Positions 34,898 to 47,580 of a DNA stretch of 64,000 nt are shown piece after piece; positions within the stretch are counted from its first letter, which is position 1, and every line of letters starts with the position of its first letter. Where the stretch lies: the NCBI GenBank assembly GCA_936450465.1, contig OW388300.1:21143232-21207231 (forward strand), in the 5' to 3' direction. The translations under genes and the position numbers were made by a program. Under the pieces are notes generated by a model. The model searched no databases, was not told where the DNA came from, and saw only the letters and a list, made by a program, of their open reading frames with translations. Source of the stretch: Gibbula magus. Taxonomy: Eukaryota; Mollusca; Gastropoda; Trochida; Trochidae.

Positions 34898-35200
34898 ATT
34901 TTTTATTTTATCAGGAGAGTGGGTTGGTGGATATGGGAATATTTGAAGTATGTTTCAATCTTTCGTTAAGGTAGTACAATCATAGTTTTCCTATCCAGTT
35001 TGTTGGTAGTTTTATATGTCCCCTGTAATTTCCTAATGACTGAACGAATAAGGATATATTCTAAATGGTCATGTATATACTTAGAAAAATTTACACAGGA
35101 AAAATTATGAAATCGTTTCTGTCTGTTCATTGAATTTTTTTTAACACTATTTGTAGTGAAAGCAATGGTTTTGACTCCTTTAATGTGAGGAATTTGTGAA

Positions 35201-35699
35201 GTCACGTGCCATTGACTTTGTAGCCACAAAAATCGGAAAACTGTGAATGCACGTGCAAACACAAAATCATTAGGTCAATCGATGCATGTTAGCATGAACT
35301 GAGTAAGCACATTGAAGCTCATTTTGAAAATCAAATTGAAATTTAATTTTGATGACCTTTTGGCAATGCCGCGTCTCACAAATGATGAACATTAAGGTAC
35401 ATCCATTCTGTTGTTGGGGGTCACATATTGCAAACGTTATAAATGGTGTTACTTTATCGAGAAGTACCGTCTGTTACCGAAAACTACCATTTTGATGATA
35501 GTAGACTTAGTATTTTGACGATATGAAGGTAAAAGTAGTGATTTCTGATCGAAACCGGACAAGTCACAGCGTGTGGCGCGCGTCAATAAGGCAAACGAAA
35601 TTTTGGAATCTTATCTATAACAGACAAGAAGACAAATTTGAGTTGATATGTTTAATAGGTCACATAACTACTGTGCATGTAAATTGAACGTGCAGTTTT
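35201..35699. mobile_element. Spacer between duplication copies, with truncated TTAA MITE
   Basis: From 35396, after TTAA at 35392-35395, the sequence GGTACATCCATTCTGTTG follows the MITE family seen at 47581-48070 and 51369-51826. It runs about 300 bases and stops in the T run where duplication copy 2 begins, so the far terminus is missing. Confidence 0.7.
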
Positions 35700-36313
35700 T
35701 TTTGATTGGTGTACCCCACCTTCAGTACATACTTACAATAATGACGACAGTGATGGAGGGAGACTTAATATTGACAGAATCATTATTATATGTTTTGCTA
35801 GCCAACGAGAATAATCATCATTTATTCATTTATATCATTGACATTGCACATCTTAAAGGCGCTGTAGCACGTATTTGGCATATGCAATTTCATTTTGCAG
35901 TTTATACAACAATGTTGGGTAAAACATCTCATTACACGAACCGATGAGCCGTATTCATAGAAAACGATTATGCATATTGGAAGAATATGATGCGGTGTAT
36001 AAAGCGACAATTTTGTGAAACTCTTCAGTGTGAGAGTTAGATTTGTAGGTCTCATGATATTTTTAGAGCTCAGACAGCAAGATGGTTGAACATTTCATCT
36101 TGGTGCCATATTTTGAATTATGATTTATGATTATGATTATGATATATATGATATTCTTTTGAAAACAGATTTAATTGGTATTAACATCAAATAATTGTTT
36201 GTGTATTATGACTTAAAGACATGGTGTCACATGGATTAAAATACTTGAGTTATCCAAGAAGGATTATTTGATATATTTTCTAATCTATTAATTTACTACA
36301 GGATTTAGTTTAA

Positions 36314-36667
36314 AGGAGCAGTAGCACGTTTTTTCGCTCAAAAAAGTTGATGAAATGTATTTGAAAAATAATTTCACCAATAGTAAAACATCCTTCTCTC
36401 TTCCGAAAATAAAGTTTAAAATGAGTGTACATGGCTCAGTAAAGCCATGGAAATCGTTTTTGTCATTCAAAATAATAAATTGTGTTCACAATAAAATGGC
36501 CGCCATGCAATTGTTGCTTTATACGCAACAACGTTTTTACCACTACAGATAATTGGTTTGTGTAATAAGATGTTTTACCCTCTAAAGTTAATTTAAATGA
36601 CATAAACTATCATTATAAATAGGAAATTTGAAAAAATAAATTTTGCAAAAAACGTGCTACAGCGCCT
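36314..36667. mobile_element. 354-bp TTAA MITE in copy 2
   Basis: Counterpart of 23049-23402, between TTAA at 36310-36313 and 36668-36671. Its left end AGGAGCAGTAGC is closer to the family consensus than the copy 1 version. Confidence 0.8.
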
Positions 36668-37872
36668 TTAAGATTAAGTTTGAGAAGTTGTGAGTTTAGC
36701 AGATAAATAGAATGTGAACTTAACTGAGCGAGTCAAAGTAGTTTAAAATTAAAATGTAAATTTAGCTCAGTGAATCACAGGAATGTAAGAAAAAAGTTAC
36801 GTTTTTCTGAGTGCCGAATCAAAGAAGGCGCCAATACTTTGAAGGGTGGGTTTTTGACAAATATAGAGTATATACACAAACAATTTTGTAACAGTATATA
36901 GTAATACTATAGTACTATACTTTAGAAACGTTTAGTCTGCATAGGATATATGTTTTTCTTAGATATGTCACCTAAAATTACTAATAGGACTTTCTTTCCG
37001 GAGGACTTTTTTTCCTAGGCAAATATAGGACTTTTCCTCCGGGACTTTTCTTCCGAGGAGCTACCTTCGTATGGCCATTTTAATGTGAACAATTCAAAAT
37101 GGCCGTTCGAAGGGAAATAGACTAGCGTGGCTTAGCCGAACCATGTTCAACCGCTTTAAAACTCTTTATATTGATTCAGGAGTATTATTTAGCCATTGGT
37201 AACTCTAGTTTGAGAGCAATTTATTTAAAGTAAGAACGATCGATGTGATACAGCGGCTTTAAAGAGACACTGCGTCGACATGTCATTGAGAACCATTTGG
37301 GAAGAGAGCGAGCCGACTTGCAGCGAGGCTTCTCGGCTCTGGGCAATGCTGTACTGTGCGGAGCTTTGAACTTCGCAGCACATTAGAGGCTGTAAACCTG
37401 TTTATGTGAGAGATATACCCATACTTTACTAAGTGTATCGAATGATACCCTTCAGTTTTCCCCTGGGGCCCTAACGAGGCGAACTTACCCCACTTACGGT
37501 CGAGTGTAAATGGATACAATTTCATAAAATTTCTAAACAAATACTGTCAGCTGTACAAGTTTGTGTGTGGAAACGCACAACCCAAATACGGCCTCCTCTG
37601 TAGCAAATCCCTGGTACGGGCTGCGTTCTATGGTTACCGATGTTCGGGGCTTGACATCTAATTTATATGGCAAAAATGACGGTATTGTCAATGCAAACGC
37701 ACGTGCATCTCGCTGAAATGTACAGCTAACGCCCTAAACGGCATGGCTAATGTCAGTATGACCAAAGTTTAGAGAAAATAGAAGCAAGTTTCAGTATGTT
37801 AAGACATTTTGCACCCAAGATTAAATAACATTTATATATAAAAAGAATTACATAAAATTGTGAGGGGCAGAA

Positions 37873-38358
37873 AGCGAGTGTCCTGATTGGTTGCAATTGA
37901 ATCTAGTTGTGCAATCAGCGACGTCGTTGAAAAAGTGGCATTTGCCAACGACACGTCATAATGATAAAATAAACGTAAGGCTCTCGTTTCTCGTTTCGTG
38001 TGTTTTCATCGAAATATGCTATTTGATTTTGTGAAAACTATTGATCATAAACATAAATAAAAGAAGACCAAATCAGAGACAAATACCAAAAACAGTTCAT
38101 TTGCGTTACATATCAGACATATTCGAATGACATATGCTAATGAGCAAGACCCTTCAGATTAAATGGTTGGATCTTTGAAGTCACTCGGTCGACCGGTCAA
38201 TGAAAAATGAGTTTTCATTGGTGAAGGAGCAGGGATACGGTATGAGATTTCGCTTTCCATCACTAGGGCACTTTTGTTCTGCTCTCAATTTCAAGCGAAA
38301 AACAACAGAGGATAGGATCGGAAATCTGAAGGGAGTAACCTCTGTGGGAAGAGAATGC
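37873..38358. repeat. Dispersed repeat related to the 18842-19226 MITE, copy 2
   Basis: Counterpart of 24600-25085, nearly identical. Confidence 0.6.
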
Positions 38359-38902
38359 ATATACTCCTGCCGGTATTGTCTGTGGTCAGTGTGCAAGATA
38401 CCCCCTGTTCATAAATGCAATGTGTAAAACTCAATATTGGTTAGAGATCATTCGTATGAATAAAAGCAGAATTCTCTTTAAAGTCTATAAAATGCATATG
38501 CACTATGATAACTGTAGTTATAATACATGTGCTTGATATAAAAGAACTATAGTTTTTCTAATGGCTCTGGTAATGTCTGGGCGATCTGTTATACGGTTAC
38601 TTTTTAAACGATTTTAAATCGGTTGCAATAAAAAAAAAATTCATAAACTCATATGTTAAATAACAGCTACCGATATTGTGTACATTGTGGGAATTCAAAA
38701 GTCAATAATAAGATAATGAGAATACTTCAGTGACGTCACAGAAGTCATCGCTCCAGGGACCACAGCCCCGTAGATGTTTGTTCTGATTGCCGGGGCTTAA
38801 TTAGGCGGTTTTTTTAAAAAGCTGTATATAAGTAATTTACGGGCCGATTTCAGAAATTTAATATCGAGCAATTGTCAATGAATCCGAATGTGACCATTTG
38901 TC

Positions 38903-39724
38903 TTTATTTCTATTCTTTAAAGTATAATGAAGGGAGATGGCAAAATATAAAATTAACGGAACATATCTGTCCATGTTGTAATTTAGGAATAAAAGACGAG
39001 TACCATGTTTTATTCCTATGAAGGAGTCAAAAAGTCAGTGTCTTCTTTTCTTCGCAACTTTAACACCATTTTAAGACCCATCCTTCCTTTTAACATATCA
39101 ATAATAACCAACAAACAAAGCTCTCAAATTTACATTACTTTATTGAATCCAAAATTCATAAAAATCAAAACTCTTTCGAAATTGGAAATTCACTTACAAC
39201 ATGAGTACACTGACACAGAGTGGACAAATATCAATCTTATGGCGAAAAGATGTACACAGAGTAGTGAACTAAGATGGTTTCAGTTTAAGATCATACACAA
39301 TATTCTTAGTACTAATCAATAAGTATGTAAGATGGGATACGTAGAATCCTCTACGTGCTCATTATGTAATATTCACCTAAAACCATCTCGCATGTTCTTT
39401 ATGCCTGTCAATATACAAAAATCATATGGAGACAATTAAGAGAATGGCTTGCAAAATATTGATTTTAATGAAGAAAATATACTGTTTGGATTTAAGGGAA
39501 TTAATAATAACCCTTTAAACGCAATGATTTTTGTAACAAAATTGATGCTTTATAGATGCAGTATTAATAAAATGAAACCAAATTTCAAACCTATACAACA
39601 TATTATCAAACAACCAAATTCATTGCATTCTCCAACTGTAAATGTGCAAGCTTTCACAACTTCTGGTCATCTCTCCATATGCTTTTTAAAAACCCTTTTA
39701 AACTTAAATGTGACATCTGAATGA
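38903..39724 (+). pseudogene. LINE ORF2 C-terminal fragments, copy 2
   Basis: Counterpart of 25630-26451 with the same broken frames and a few substitutions. The breaks were therefore present before duplication. Confidence 0.65.
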
Positions 39725-40426
39725 CACATGTATGTGTATCTATATGCGCATGCATTTTATGTCAACGTTGTTATAAGTGAATGGAAATGTACCGACAAAA
39801 ATGGGGAGGAATGTTTTGCTCTCAACTACTTATAATGATACACTTATGAGAAATCGTTTTAAATATTTAAACCATGTGTATTGAAAAAGGGAATCAAATT
39901 GCGTGCCATTGGACCCAAGAGTTATAATATTCACCATGTATTGTAACATTGTATCAATGTATTGTACTCAAATTAAGGATGGAATGTACAAATTTGTAAA
40001 TATGCATTAATTTTGTACACGGCCTGTGGCCTTTTCATTTGATATTGGAAACTCGTGGAATATGTTACTCAAATGTTAGCTTTATAACGTTCTGTCGAAT
40101 TTGTAAAGATAATTTGGATAATTGTCAAACCTTTGGCTGTCTTAGATAATTAATGAATGTCAATTTAGTCATCAGTTTGGAATTATGGAATATTAAAATG
40201 TCACAATTTATACAGATAGCTCTGATGGTTTCTCTGATGAACTCTTTTAGTGATTGGAGGCTGCATTAGAGTTGCATATCGAGAGTTTGTTCACCTGCTT
40301 GTTTATTTCAGTGCAAATATAATGCAAATTAGAATGTCTTTGAAGCATCGTACCAACGCGAAAACTAAACCGATCACTTGAATTCGCATTTTTGCATTAT
40401 AGGCAATAAGTTGTGTATTCCATGTT

Positions 40427-41086
40427 CCGTATTTCCTCTAATACAACCCCGGGGTTCTATTTCATTCAACACCCCTTACCTCCGGGTTTTATTAGAGACC
40501 CGGGTTGTATTGGAGGCCGGGTTATATGTTTTCACGTTTATAATCTTCTTAGGGTGACTTATCGTAAAAGGAGAATTAACTGAACAAGACGGATACTTGT
40601 TATCATGGATCTGTTTAAGTTGAATCTCTCACGGTCACACCAATATTTCCCCTCAAAACGAGGGTATAACTACCGTATTTCCTCTAATACAACCCCGGGG
40701 TTCTATTTCATTCAGCACCCCCTTACCCCCCGGGTTCTATTAGAGACCCGGGTTGTATTGGAGGCCGGGTTATATTTTTTCATACATGAATTGACGTTTA
40801 TATTCTTCTTGGGGTGACCTATTGTAAAAGGAGAATTTATTGAACAAGACGAATATTTGTTATCATGGACCTGTTTTGCTGAATCTCACATGGTCATCCC
40901 AATATTTCTCCTCAAATCGAGTGTATAACTATTTTATATTGCAACACGGGGTATTCAGTTGTTACGTAAAAACGGGGTTCTAATATAGAGACCCGGGTTC
41001 TATTGGAGACCCGGGTTGTATTTACCTCAGCACCCCTTACCCCCCGGGTTTTATTGGAGGCCCGGTTTGTAATAGAGGAAATATGG
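40427..41086. repeat. CCCGGG palindromic element, copy 2
   Basis: Counterpart of 27154-27813 with the same inverted ends, CCGTATTTCCTC and GAGGAAATATGG. Confidence 0.65.
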
Positions 41087-41393
41087 TAATCTGATAATGC
41101 CTTATCGTAAACAGTTACAGTTTTGGCAGCTCTTGGGAATGATCAGGTGTCAATCTTTTCAAAACTACAGTTTTTATTTTCTTCTGTGAAATATTTAGTA
41201 AGTATCAACTTGATCAAACATATACATCATATATTACCTCGTATACACATTCAATGTATTTTTGTATTAATTTATTCTCATTTAGTCGATGAACAAATGT
41301 ATTGACGAGTTAATGAAATTTCAAATTTCAAATTTCGACCACTTCTTTGTATATAATTATTCCAAATTAAACAAGATGTGTTTGTTAAACACG

Positions 41394-42101
41394 GATGCCC
41401 CCGGATATACTACAGTTATGGCCAAGGTTAAAGGTTTCTGAATATTGTCCACTCCGGCAAGGTCAAGATCACAAGGTCAAATGTGATGACCTCATCTGAA
41501 AGGTCTCATCACAAGGTATGCACATGCCAAGTATGAAAGCCCTAGCTCTGAGCAATCCAAAGTTATGGCCAAGGTTAACGTTTTCTAAATATTGTCCACT
41601 GAGGCAAGGTCAAGGTAGCAAGGTCAAATATGATGACGTCATATGAAGGTCTCATCACAAGGCATGCACATGCCAAGTATGAAAGCCGTAACTCTTAAGA
41701 ATCAAAAGTGATGGCCAAGGTGAAAGTTTTCTTAAAATGTTCAGTGCGGCAAGGTCAAGGTCACAAGGTCAAATATGATGACCTCATCTGAAAGGTCTCA
41801 TCACAAGGTATGCACATGCCAAGTATGAAAGCCCTAGCGCTGAGCAATCTAAAGTTATGGCCAAGGTTAAAGTTTTCTGAAAATGTCAATTGCGGCAAGG
41901 TCAAGGTCACAAGGTCAAATGTGATGACCTCATCTAAAAGGTCTCATCACAAGGTATGCACATGCCAAGTATGAAAGCCCTAGCTCTGAGCAATCCAAAG
42001 TTATGGCCAAGGTTAAAGTTTTTGTGGACAAACACACAGACAGACGGACAGACGGACAGGTGAAAAACAATATACCCCCGGAATCTCCGATTCGGGGGCA
42101 T
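41394..42101. repeat. 146-bp tandem-core element, copy 2 (about 4 units)
   Basis: As at 28121-28682 but with one more unit: unit starts run from 41415 to 42000, four periods of 146. Units carry intact CAAGGTCAAGGTCACAAG blocks, and the same terminal hairpin ends the element. Confidence 0.75.
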
Positions 42102-43339
42102 ACAAAACCATGTACTACTGACAGGATATTTACACACATTATTTACACATTGGTATAGGATGGTTCGTTGTCATTATATATGACACCATTTTTTGACGTT
42201 ACAATAAACATCACATTTATATGAAATTTGCACTAAGAGACACATGTAGGTACACAAACATTCGGTATAAAGCTGTACACGAGGAGAGGCAGCTGTGGAT
42301 CAAAGAATCCAGAGGCTGACAAGGGCTATGAGGAGACGGTTGCAGGCCAATCTGCTTAAAATCGACCGTTTTTCGAGAAATAAAAGTAGCAAAACAGTGC
42401 CTCTTCCTAGGTGTGAACTCATACCATTCGGAGGTTCCTCGTCAGACTGTCTGATAACAGCCCGAAGGCTCGCATGTTCTGACGCTATTCAGGTAGCCCA
42501 TCAGAAAAAGTCCAACATAGCTTACGGCACAAGAAGCTAGGGGCATATTTTCGTCGGTTTCCGTAACATGAGGAACGTGTTAACGAATGATTCTGAATGA
42601 TATTAAAACAGTGACCATTGAAAACAATTATGTGACTGGTCAGTTATGTGATTGGGTTTTGACAACACTAAACAGGTGCAGAACACGTGCCAATACGGGT
42701 GTTCTCAGATCTTGTAGAGAGAATTTACATAACCTGTTCACATCCCGGTAGATGCATTATTACGGAATTCTATTCCCCGCAACGAGGTTCATTTTCAATC
42801 AAACTTGATGAAGGCTTTCCTCCAGGGACGGATCAGATAGACCCGATATTGATTTGTAAGTGTGAGAATACACTGAGGAACCTGTTATGTGACCATTCTT
42901 GCTAACACTGTTGTCACCAGCACCATATTTTTTGTTTACGTATTGTGTTCTTCATGGAAGCCATGTATTACATTATTAAGAAGGACTCCAACTTTATTGT
43001 CGATTTTCGTTGATCAAATTATCACACAATTCTTAACTAATCGTGTGTAACCGGAACCACAATAATGATAAGATAAACGATAATCATCAGGAATAAATAC
43101 AGATATGTACTGTACTGATTTCCACGTGTATAAGATGGAGACAAATAAGGGTTACTTTAAATTTCTACCTTTTATTTTCAACATTTTGTATTGCGTATTC
43201 AAAATAGTTGTCATTCAAGCCAACGGATATAAGTATCCGTCAGCCTTTTTACTCTTCCAATTGACAAAGAAATGAGGACACACACAAATTAAAAGTAAAC
43301 GAAATTTACATTATGCTTCATTGACTCGTTATATTCATC
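42093..43339 (+). repeat. 1,247-bp tandem repeat, first unit
   Basis: Runs from GGGGCATACAAAACC to TATTCATCAC and repeats immediately at 43340. It includes the possible Tc1 scrap at 42295-42540. Copy 1 has this region once only. Confidence 0.85.
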
Positions 43340-44586
43340 ACGGGGCATACAAAACCATGTACTACTGACAGGATATTTACACACATTATTTACACATTGG
43401 TATAGGATGGTTCGTTGTCATTATATATGACACCATTTTTTGACGTTACAATAAACATCACATTTATATGAAATTTGCACTAAGAGACACATGTAGGTAC
43501 ACAAACATTCGGTATAAAGCTGTACACGAGGAGAGGCAGCTGTGGATCAAAGAATCCAGAGGCTGACAAGGGCTATGAGGAGACGGTTGCAGGCCAATCT
43601 GCTTAAAATCGACCGTTTTTCGAGAAATAAAAGTAGCAAAACAGTGCCTCTTCCTAGGTGTGAACTCATACCATTCGGAGGTTCCTCGTCAGACTGTCTG
43701 ATAACAGCCCGAAGGCTCGCATGTTCTGACGCTATTCAGGTAGCCCATCAGAAAAAGTCCAACATAGCTTACGGCACAAGAAGCTAGGGGCATATTTTCG
43801 TCGGTTTCCGTAACATGAGGAACGTGTTAACGAATGATTCTGAATGATATTAAAACAGTGACCATTGAAAACAATAATGTGACTGGTCAGTTATGTGATT
43901 GGGTTTTGACAACACTAAACAGGTGCAGAACACGTGCCAATACGGGTGTTCTCAGATCTTGTAGAGAGAATTTACATAACCTGTTCACATCCCGGTAGAT
44001 GCATTATTACGGAATTCTAATCCCCGCAACGAGGTTCATTTTCAATCAAACTTGATGAAGGCTTTCCTCCAGGGACGGATCAGATAGACCCGATATTGAT
44101 TTGTAAGTGTGAGAATACACTGAGGAACCTGTTATGTGACCATTCTTGCTAACACTGTTGTCACCAGCACCATATTTTTTGTTTACGTATTGTGTTCTTC
44201 ATGGAAGCCATGTATTACATTATTAAGAAGGACTCCAACTTTATTGTCGATTTTCGTTGATCAAATTATCACACAATTCTTAACTAATCGTGTGTAACCG
44301 GAACCACAATAATGATAAGATAAACGATAATCATCAGGAATAAATACAGATATGTACTGTACTGATTTCCACGTGTATAAGATGGAGACAAATAAGGGTT
44401 ACTTTAAATTTCTACCTTTTATTTTCAACATTTTGTATTGCGTATTCAAAATAGTTGTCATTCAAGCCAACGGATATAAGTATCCGTCAGCCTTTTTACT
44501 CTTCCAATTGACAAAGAAATGAGGACACACAAAAATTAAAAGTAAACGAAATTTACATGATGCTTCATTGACTCGTTATATTCATC
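43340..44586 (+). repeat. 1,247-bp tandem repeat, second unit
   Basis: Nearly identical to the preceding unit, including the ORF at 43542-43787. It ends at TATTCATCAC just before the poly-C run. Confidence 0.85.
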
Positions 44587-44597
44587 ACGTCCAAACA

Positions 44598-44635
44598 CCC
44601 CCCCCCCCCCCCCCCCCCCCCCCCCGTTACGATAC
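44598..44635. repeat. 38-base poly-C run
   Basis: Uninterrupted C run, preceded by CCAAACA and followed by GTTACGATACTCC, where similarity to copy 1 (30262) resumes. It sits exactly at a breakpoint between copies. It may be a real homopolymer or an assembly join. Confidence 0.9.
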
Positions 44636-45092
44636 TCCAAAACAAAAAAGACTATTGTCTTGAAATAACGTCAAGAAATATTTCTAACAATTCAAATGTT
44701 GATAAAAGCAGAACGATTCAAAATGAGAATGTAAATAGTCTCTAAATGAGGCAATTAAGATTGTAATACGATACAAATTGTTTTCTCGAAATATTAGTTG
44801 ATTGTTATAACTATAATTCATCATTTTGAAAAGGCCCCTGTCGTTTGCATGTAAATAAATTACGATACAGCTATGCATAGTTATACTCTATGAGCTGTTT
44901 CAACATGGACACAAAAATTAACATCCTTGGTATGGCTGTCATCACAGAAAAAAATTAAAACTTTGAAGCTCATTGTGTGTCAGCCACTGTCACGGTGCTG
45001 CAGCTTGTATAATTTATTAAGGGATAGCTGAAAGATCAATATTTTAGCGTCTGCATGGGCATACGTAAGGAGACGGCTAGGAAGAGACATAC

Positions 45093-46217
45093 ATGATGCA
45101 AGCCATGGCTCGCCCAAGTTCTGTCTATCACGTTCGTATGATGGGCATTTTCGTTTTGGTTTTAGTGGCTTTTACAAACCACGCGTATATGACTAACATC
45201 ACCTGTAAAACAGCTATTCATATTGGATGCATGAGAACCCCAGGATGTGTCCTACCAAATCTTAATTCCGGGAAGGTGTACAGACAGGAGGAAAGGAACC
45301 TCAATACAAGCCTGATAAAGAACTATGTAGTGACTCTTATGAAGAAGAGCTATGAGACATTTACCCAACCCAAGGGCAAAACGTGGTTTCTCATGGTTGG
45401 CAGAGAGCGAAATCAACATAGCAGGGAAGTTCTTAACATTTCAATGACATCTGATGTAAGAGAAAAGACTGGTGTTACCATCAAAGAAAACATATCTTCA
45501 ATGGTTTATGAACAAGCAACAAATACTCTTTACTGGTCTGAAACCAGAGGTGTTTTCAGGCAAGTCATGAAGGTCAAGTCATCGAAGATACTTATAACAA
45601 AGAGCAATACTGACAAACTGACTATGTACAAGGGTACACTGTTTCTTGTTGTGTTTAGAGGAGGATATTCTTACATAGACAGATACATCGTAGAGTTAGG
45701 TAGATACGAGAATAAGTGGCATAAATTAGGATACGGAATATGTTCTGATCTAAACGTACGAGGGAATATGATATGCTGGATCCGTCGTTATTATAGATCT
45801 AAACAATGTACCTTACAATGTGTTGATATCACGGCGAAACACAAAATAATAAACCACAAAAGTCTTGTACTCATGTATGGAATGTCACTGATAGAGACCA
45901 CTGGGGCTTCACTATTTGCTTGGACTGAGAAGATAGGATTCCAAACATACATTATCAGAGTGACAATGTATGATGCGAAAAGAAACATTGTTTGTGAAGC
46001 AATCGGTTCCGAATTTAAAAATCTCGAGTCCACGTACCTTGTTGGTGACCTGATCTTCTATACATTTCAGGGTTCAAATACAGTGGAAGCAAGACAGATA
46101 AACAAGAATTGCCGTGTTGGTGTGGAAGTTTTTACAACAGAGGATCTCACGTCATATAGAGAAACGAATCAAACGATGGTATTGGCAATTCCTGAAACAA
46201 ATTATATGTATTCGTAG
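45093..46217 (+). CDS. Secreted YWTD-like beta-propeller protein, copy 2 (374 aa)
   Basis: Paralogue of 30733-31851, intact and single-exon, with the same signal peptide (MMGIFVLVLVAFTNHA), nine cysteines and five N-glycosylation sequons. Net six extra bases add two codons near residue 92 (TQPKGKTWF here, TNPKTWF in copy 1), keeping the frame. By hand I count about 18 non-synonymous and 5 synonymous differences, including charge changes L to R, K to E, D to G and A to E. The YWTD-like blade LYWSETRGVF is unchanged. The downstream AATAAA of copy 1 is AATATA here. Function unknown; an extracellular binding protein is the best guess. Confidence 0.85.
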   Translation: MMQAMARPSSVYHVRMMGIFVLVLVAFTNHAYMTNITCKTAIHIGCMRTPGCVLPNLNSGKVYRQEERNLNTSLIKNYVVTLMKKSYETFTQPKGKTWFLMVGRERNQHSREVLNISMTSDVREKTGVTIKENISSMVYEQATNTLYWSETRGVFRQVMKVKSSKILITKSNTDKLTMYKGTLFLVVFRGGYSYIDRYIVELGRYENKWHKLGYGICSDLNVRGNMICWIRRYYRSKQCTLQCVDITAKHKIINHKSLVLMYGMSLIETTGASLFAWTEKIGFQTYIIRVTMYDAKRNIVCEAIGSEFKNLESTYLVGDLIFYTFQGSNTVEARQINKNCRVGVEVFTTEDLTSYRETNQTMVLAIPETNYMYS

Positions 46218-47576
46218 ATTTAAACTTAATACTTTAACACATGTGTTCTTACAAACAATATTAGCTTTTCAAGAATCCACAACATAATTCTTAGATATAT
46301 GTTACATGTCTCCGCTAAAGATGTATGTTTCAAAAGACGTGTTGAACATGTGACTAGGGAGCTGTTTCCTAGAACAAGCATATTTTACTCTTCAAAATTG
46401 GATTGAGTTACAAAGCGTAGATTGAATCATGGAGAGATGGGACGATGAAATATAATATTTTAGAATTCCTTTATTTTTTCTAAGATATTGGTTAGCAATG
46501 TCTTTTTACAAAATATGTAAGTAGTAATTCTGGGGATCACCAAATGAGGTAAAGAGTTATCAATAATAATAATAATACTCCCGTCAGCACATTATACTAT
46601 TTTTGATCAATTTGATCTTTTAAAATGAAGAGTGCGCTTTCAATGAATTAACTCAGAGATACATTTTAATCGCAGAAGGGGATGTACAGCACGTCTATAA
46701 TTTGAAAAGTAATGAAACTGTTAACAAAACCAATCAAAAGAAAACGATAGAAAAAATAGCACTTTTTAATTTTTTTAAATTTCATTTTTATCTACGTTTT
46801 TTGCATGTTCAACAGAATGTTTCACTGATACATCGTTTAGATATTGCTAAAATGTAATATAATGCGCTCAGTTGAATAAACTAACAAATTCAGAATTAAA
46901 ATTAGGAGATCACCAGACGTTGTTCATTAATTTGACGTCATTTTTTAATTTATCTACATCAATGTAAAAATCTGACGTCACAGCGGTTTTGATTACTTCA
47001 AATGTAACCTTTACGGCCTATCTGTAATTGTTATTGAACATACACACAATCTAAGAGGTGGAAGGCAACTATATCAGGCGGTTTTAATTTGTCACTGACT
47101 TGATATATATATAGAATACTAAACGATGTCCCGTTTGATAACATGTTTATTAAACGAGTGGATGGTTTGGTATTTTAACGAGCGAAAGCGAGTTAAATAC
47201 CGATGCCATTCACGAGTTTCATAAACATGTTATCAAACGGGACTGAGTTTATTATTTTATTTATAACTCAATGATGTAAATAGCGCTGAATTGCAAGAAA
47301 ATCGTTTTTAGTGACGTTTACTTGCAAATAGGTCACCCGCTATTGCAGTCGCGCGGCTAACATTGTGACGTCAACATAAAACGACTATGACGTCACGCGC
47401 CGATTATGACGTTACGTCAGCACGCGGTGGTATCGCACATGTGTGTAACTAACTCATTGTTATCTAATGAGTGATCTCACCACGGTTGAGTAATAAGTAT
47501 GTGTAACACACTGGAGAACATATTTACCGCAATATAGGTGACGGTAACGTTATGCGGCATGTCGTATAATGACCAT
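46218..47576. other. Non-coding sequence downstream of the copy 2 gene
   Basis: Counterpart of 31852-33208. TGACGTCA palindromes and the foldback hairpin (47128-47243) are kept. No gene. Confidence 0.5.
47128..47243. repeat. Foldback hairpin, copy 2
   Basis: Counterpart of 32758-32873, with arms GTCCCGTTTGATAACATG and CATGTTATCAAACGGGAC that pair better here than in copy 1. Confidence 0.75.
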
Positions 47577-47580
47577 TTAA

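Larger units (their letters stand above)
22440..35200 (+). repeat. Segmental duplication, copy 1
   Basis: This block repeats in direct orientation at 35700-49663. The left border lies in a T run (near 22431-22440 here, 35695-35703 in copy 2). Similarity ends at AATTTGTG near 35200 here and 49663 there. By eye the part left of about 29.8 kb differs by under 1 percent. The part from about 30.3 kb rightwards differs by roughly 2-4 percent. Contents: MITEs, LINE pieces, tandem-core elements and one secreted-protein gene. About 500 bases separate the copies. Confidence 0.9.
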
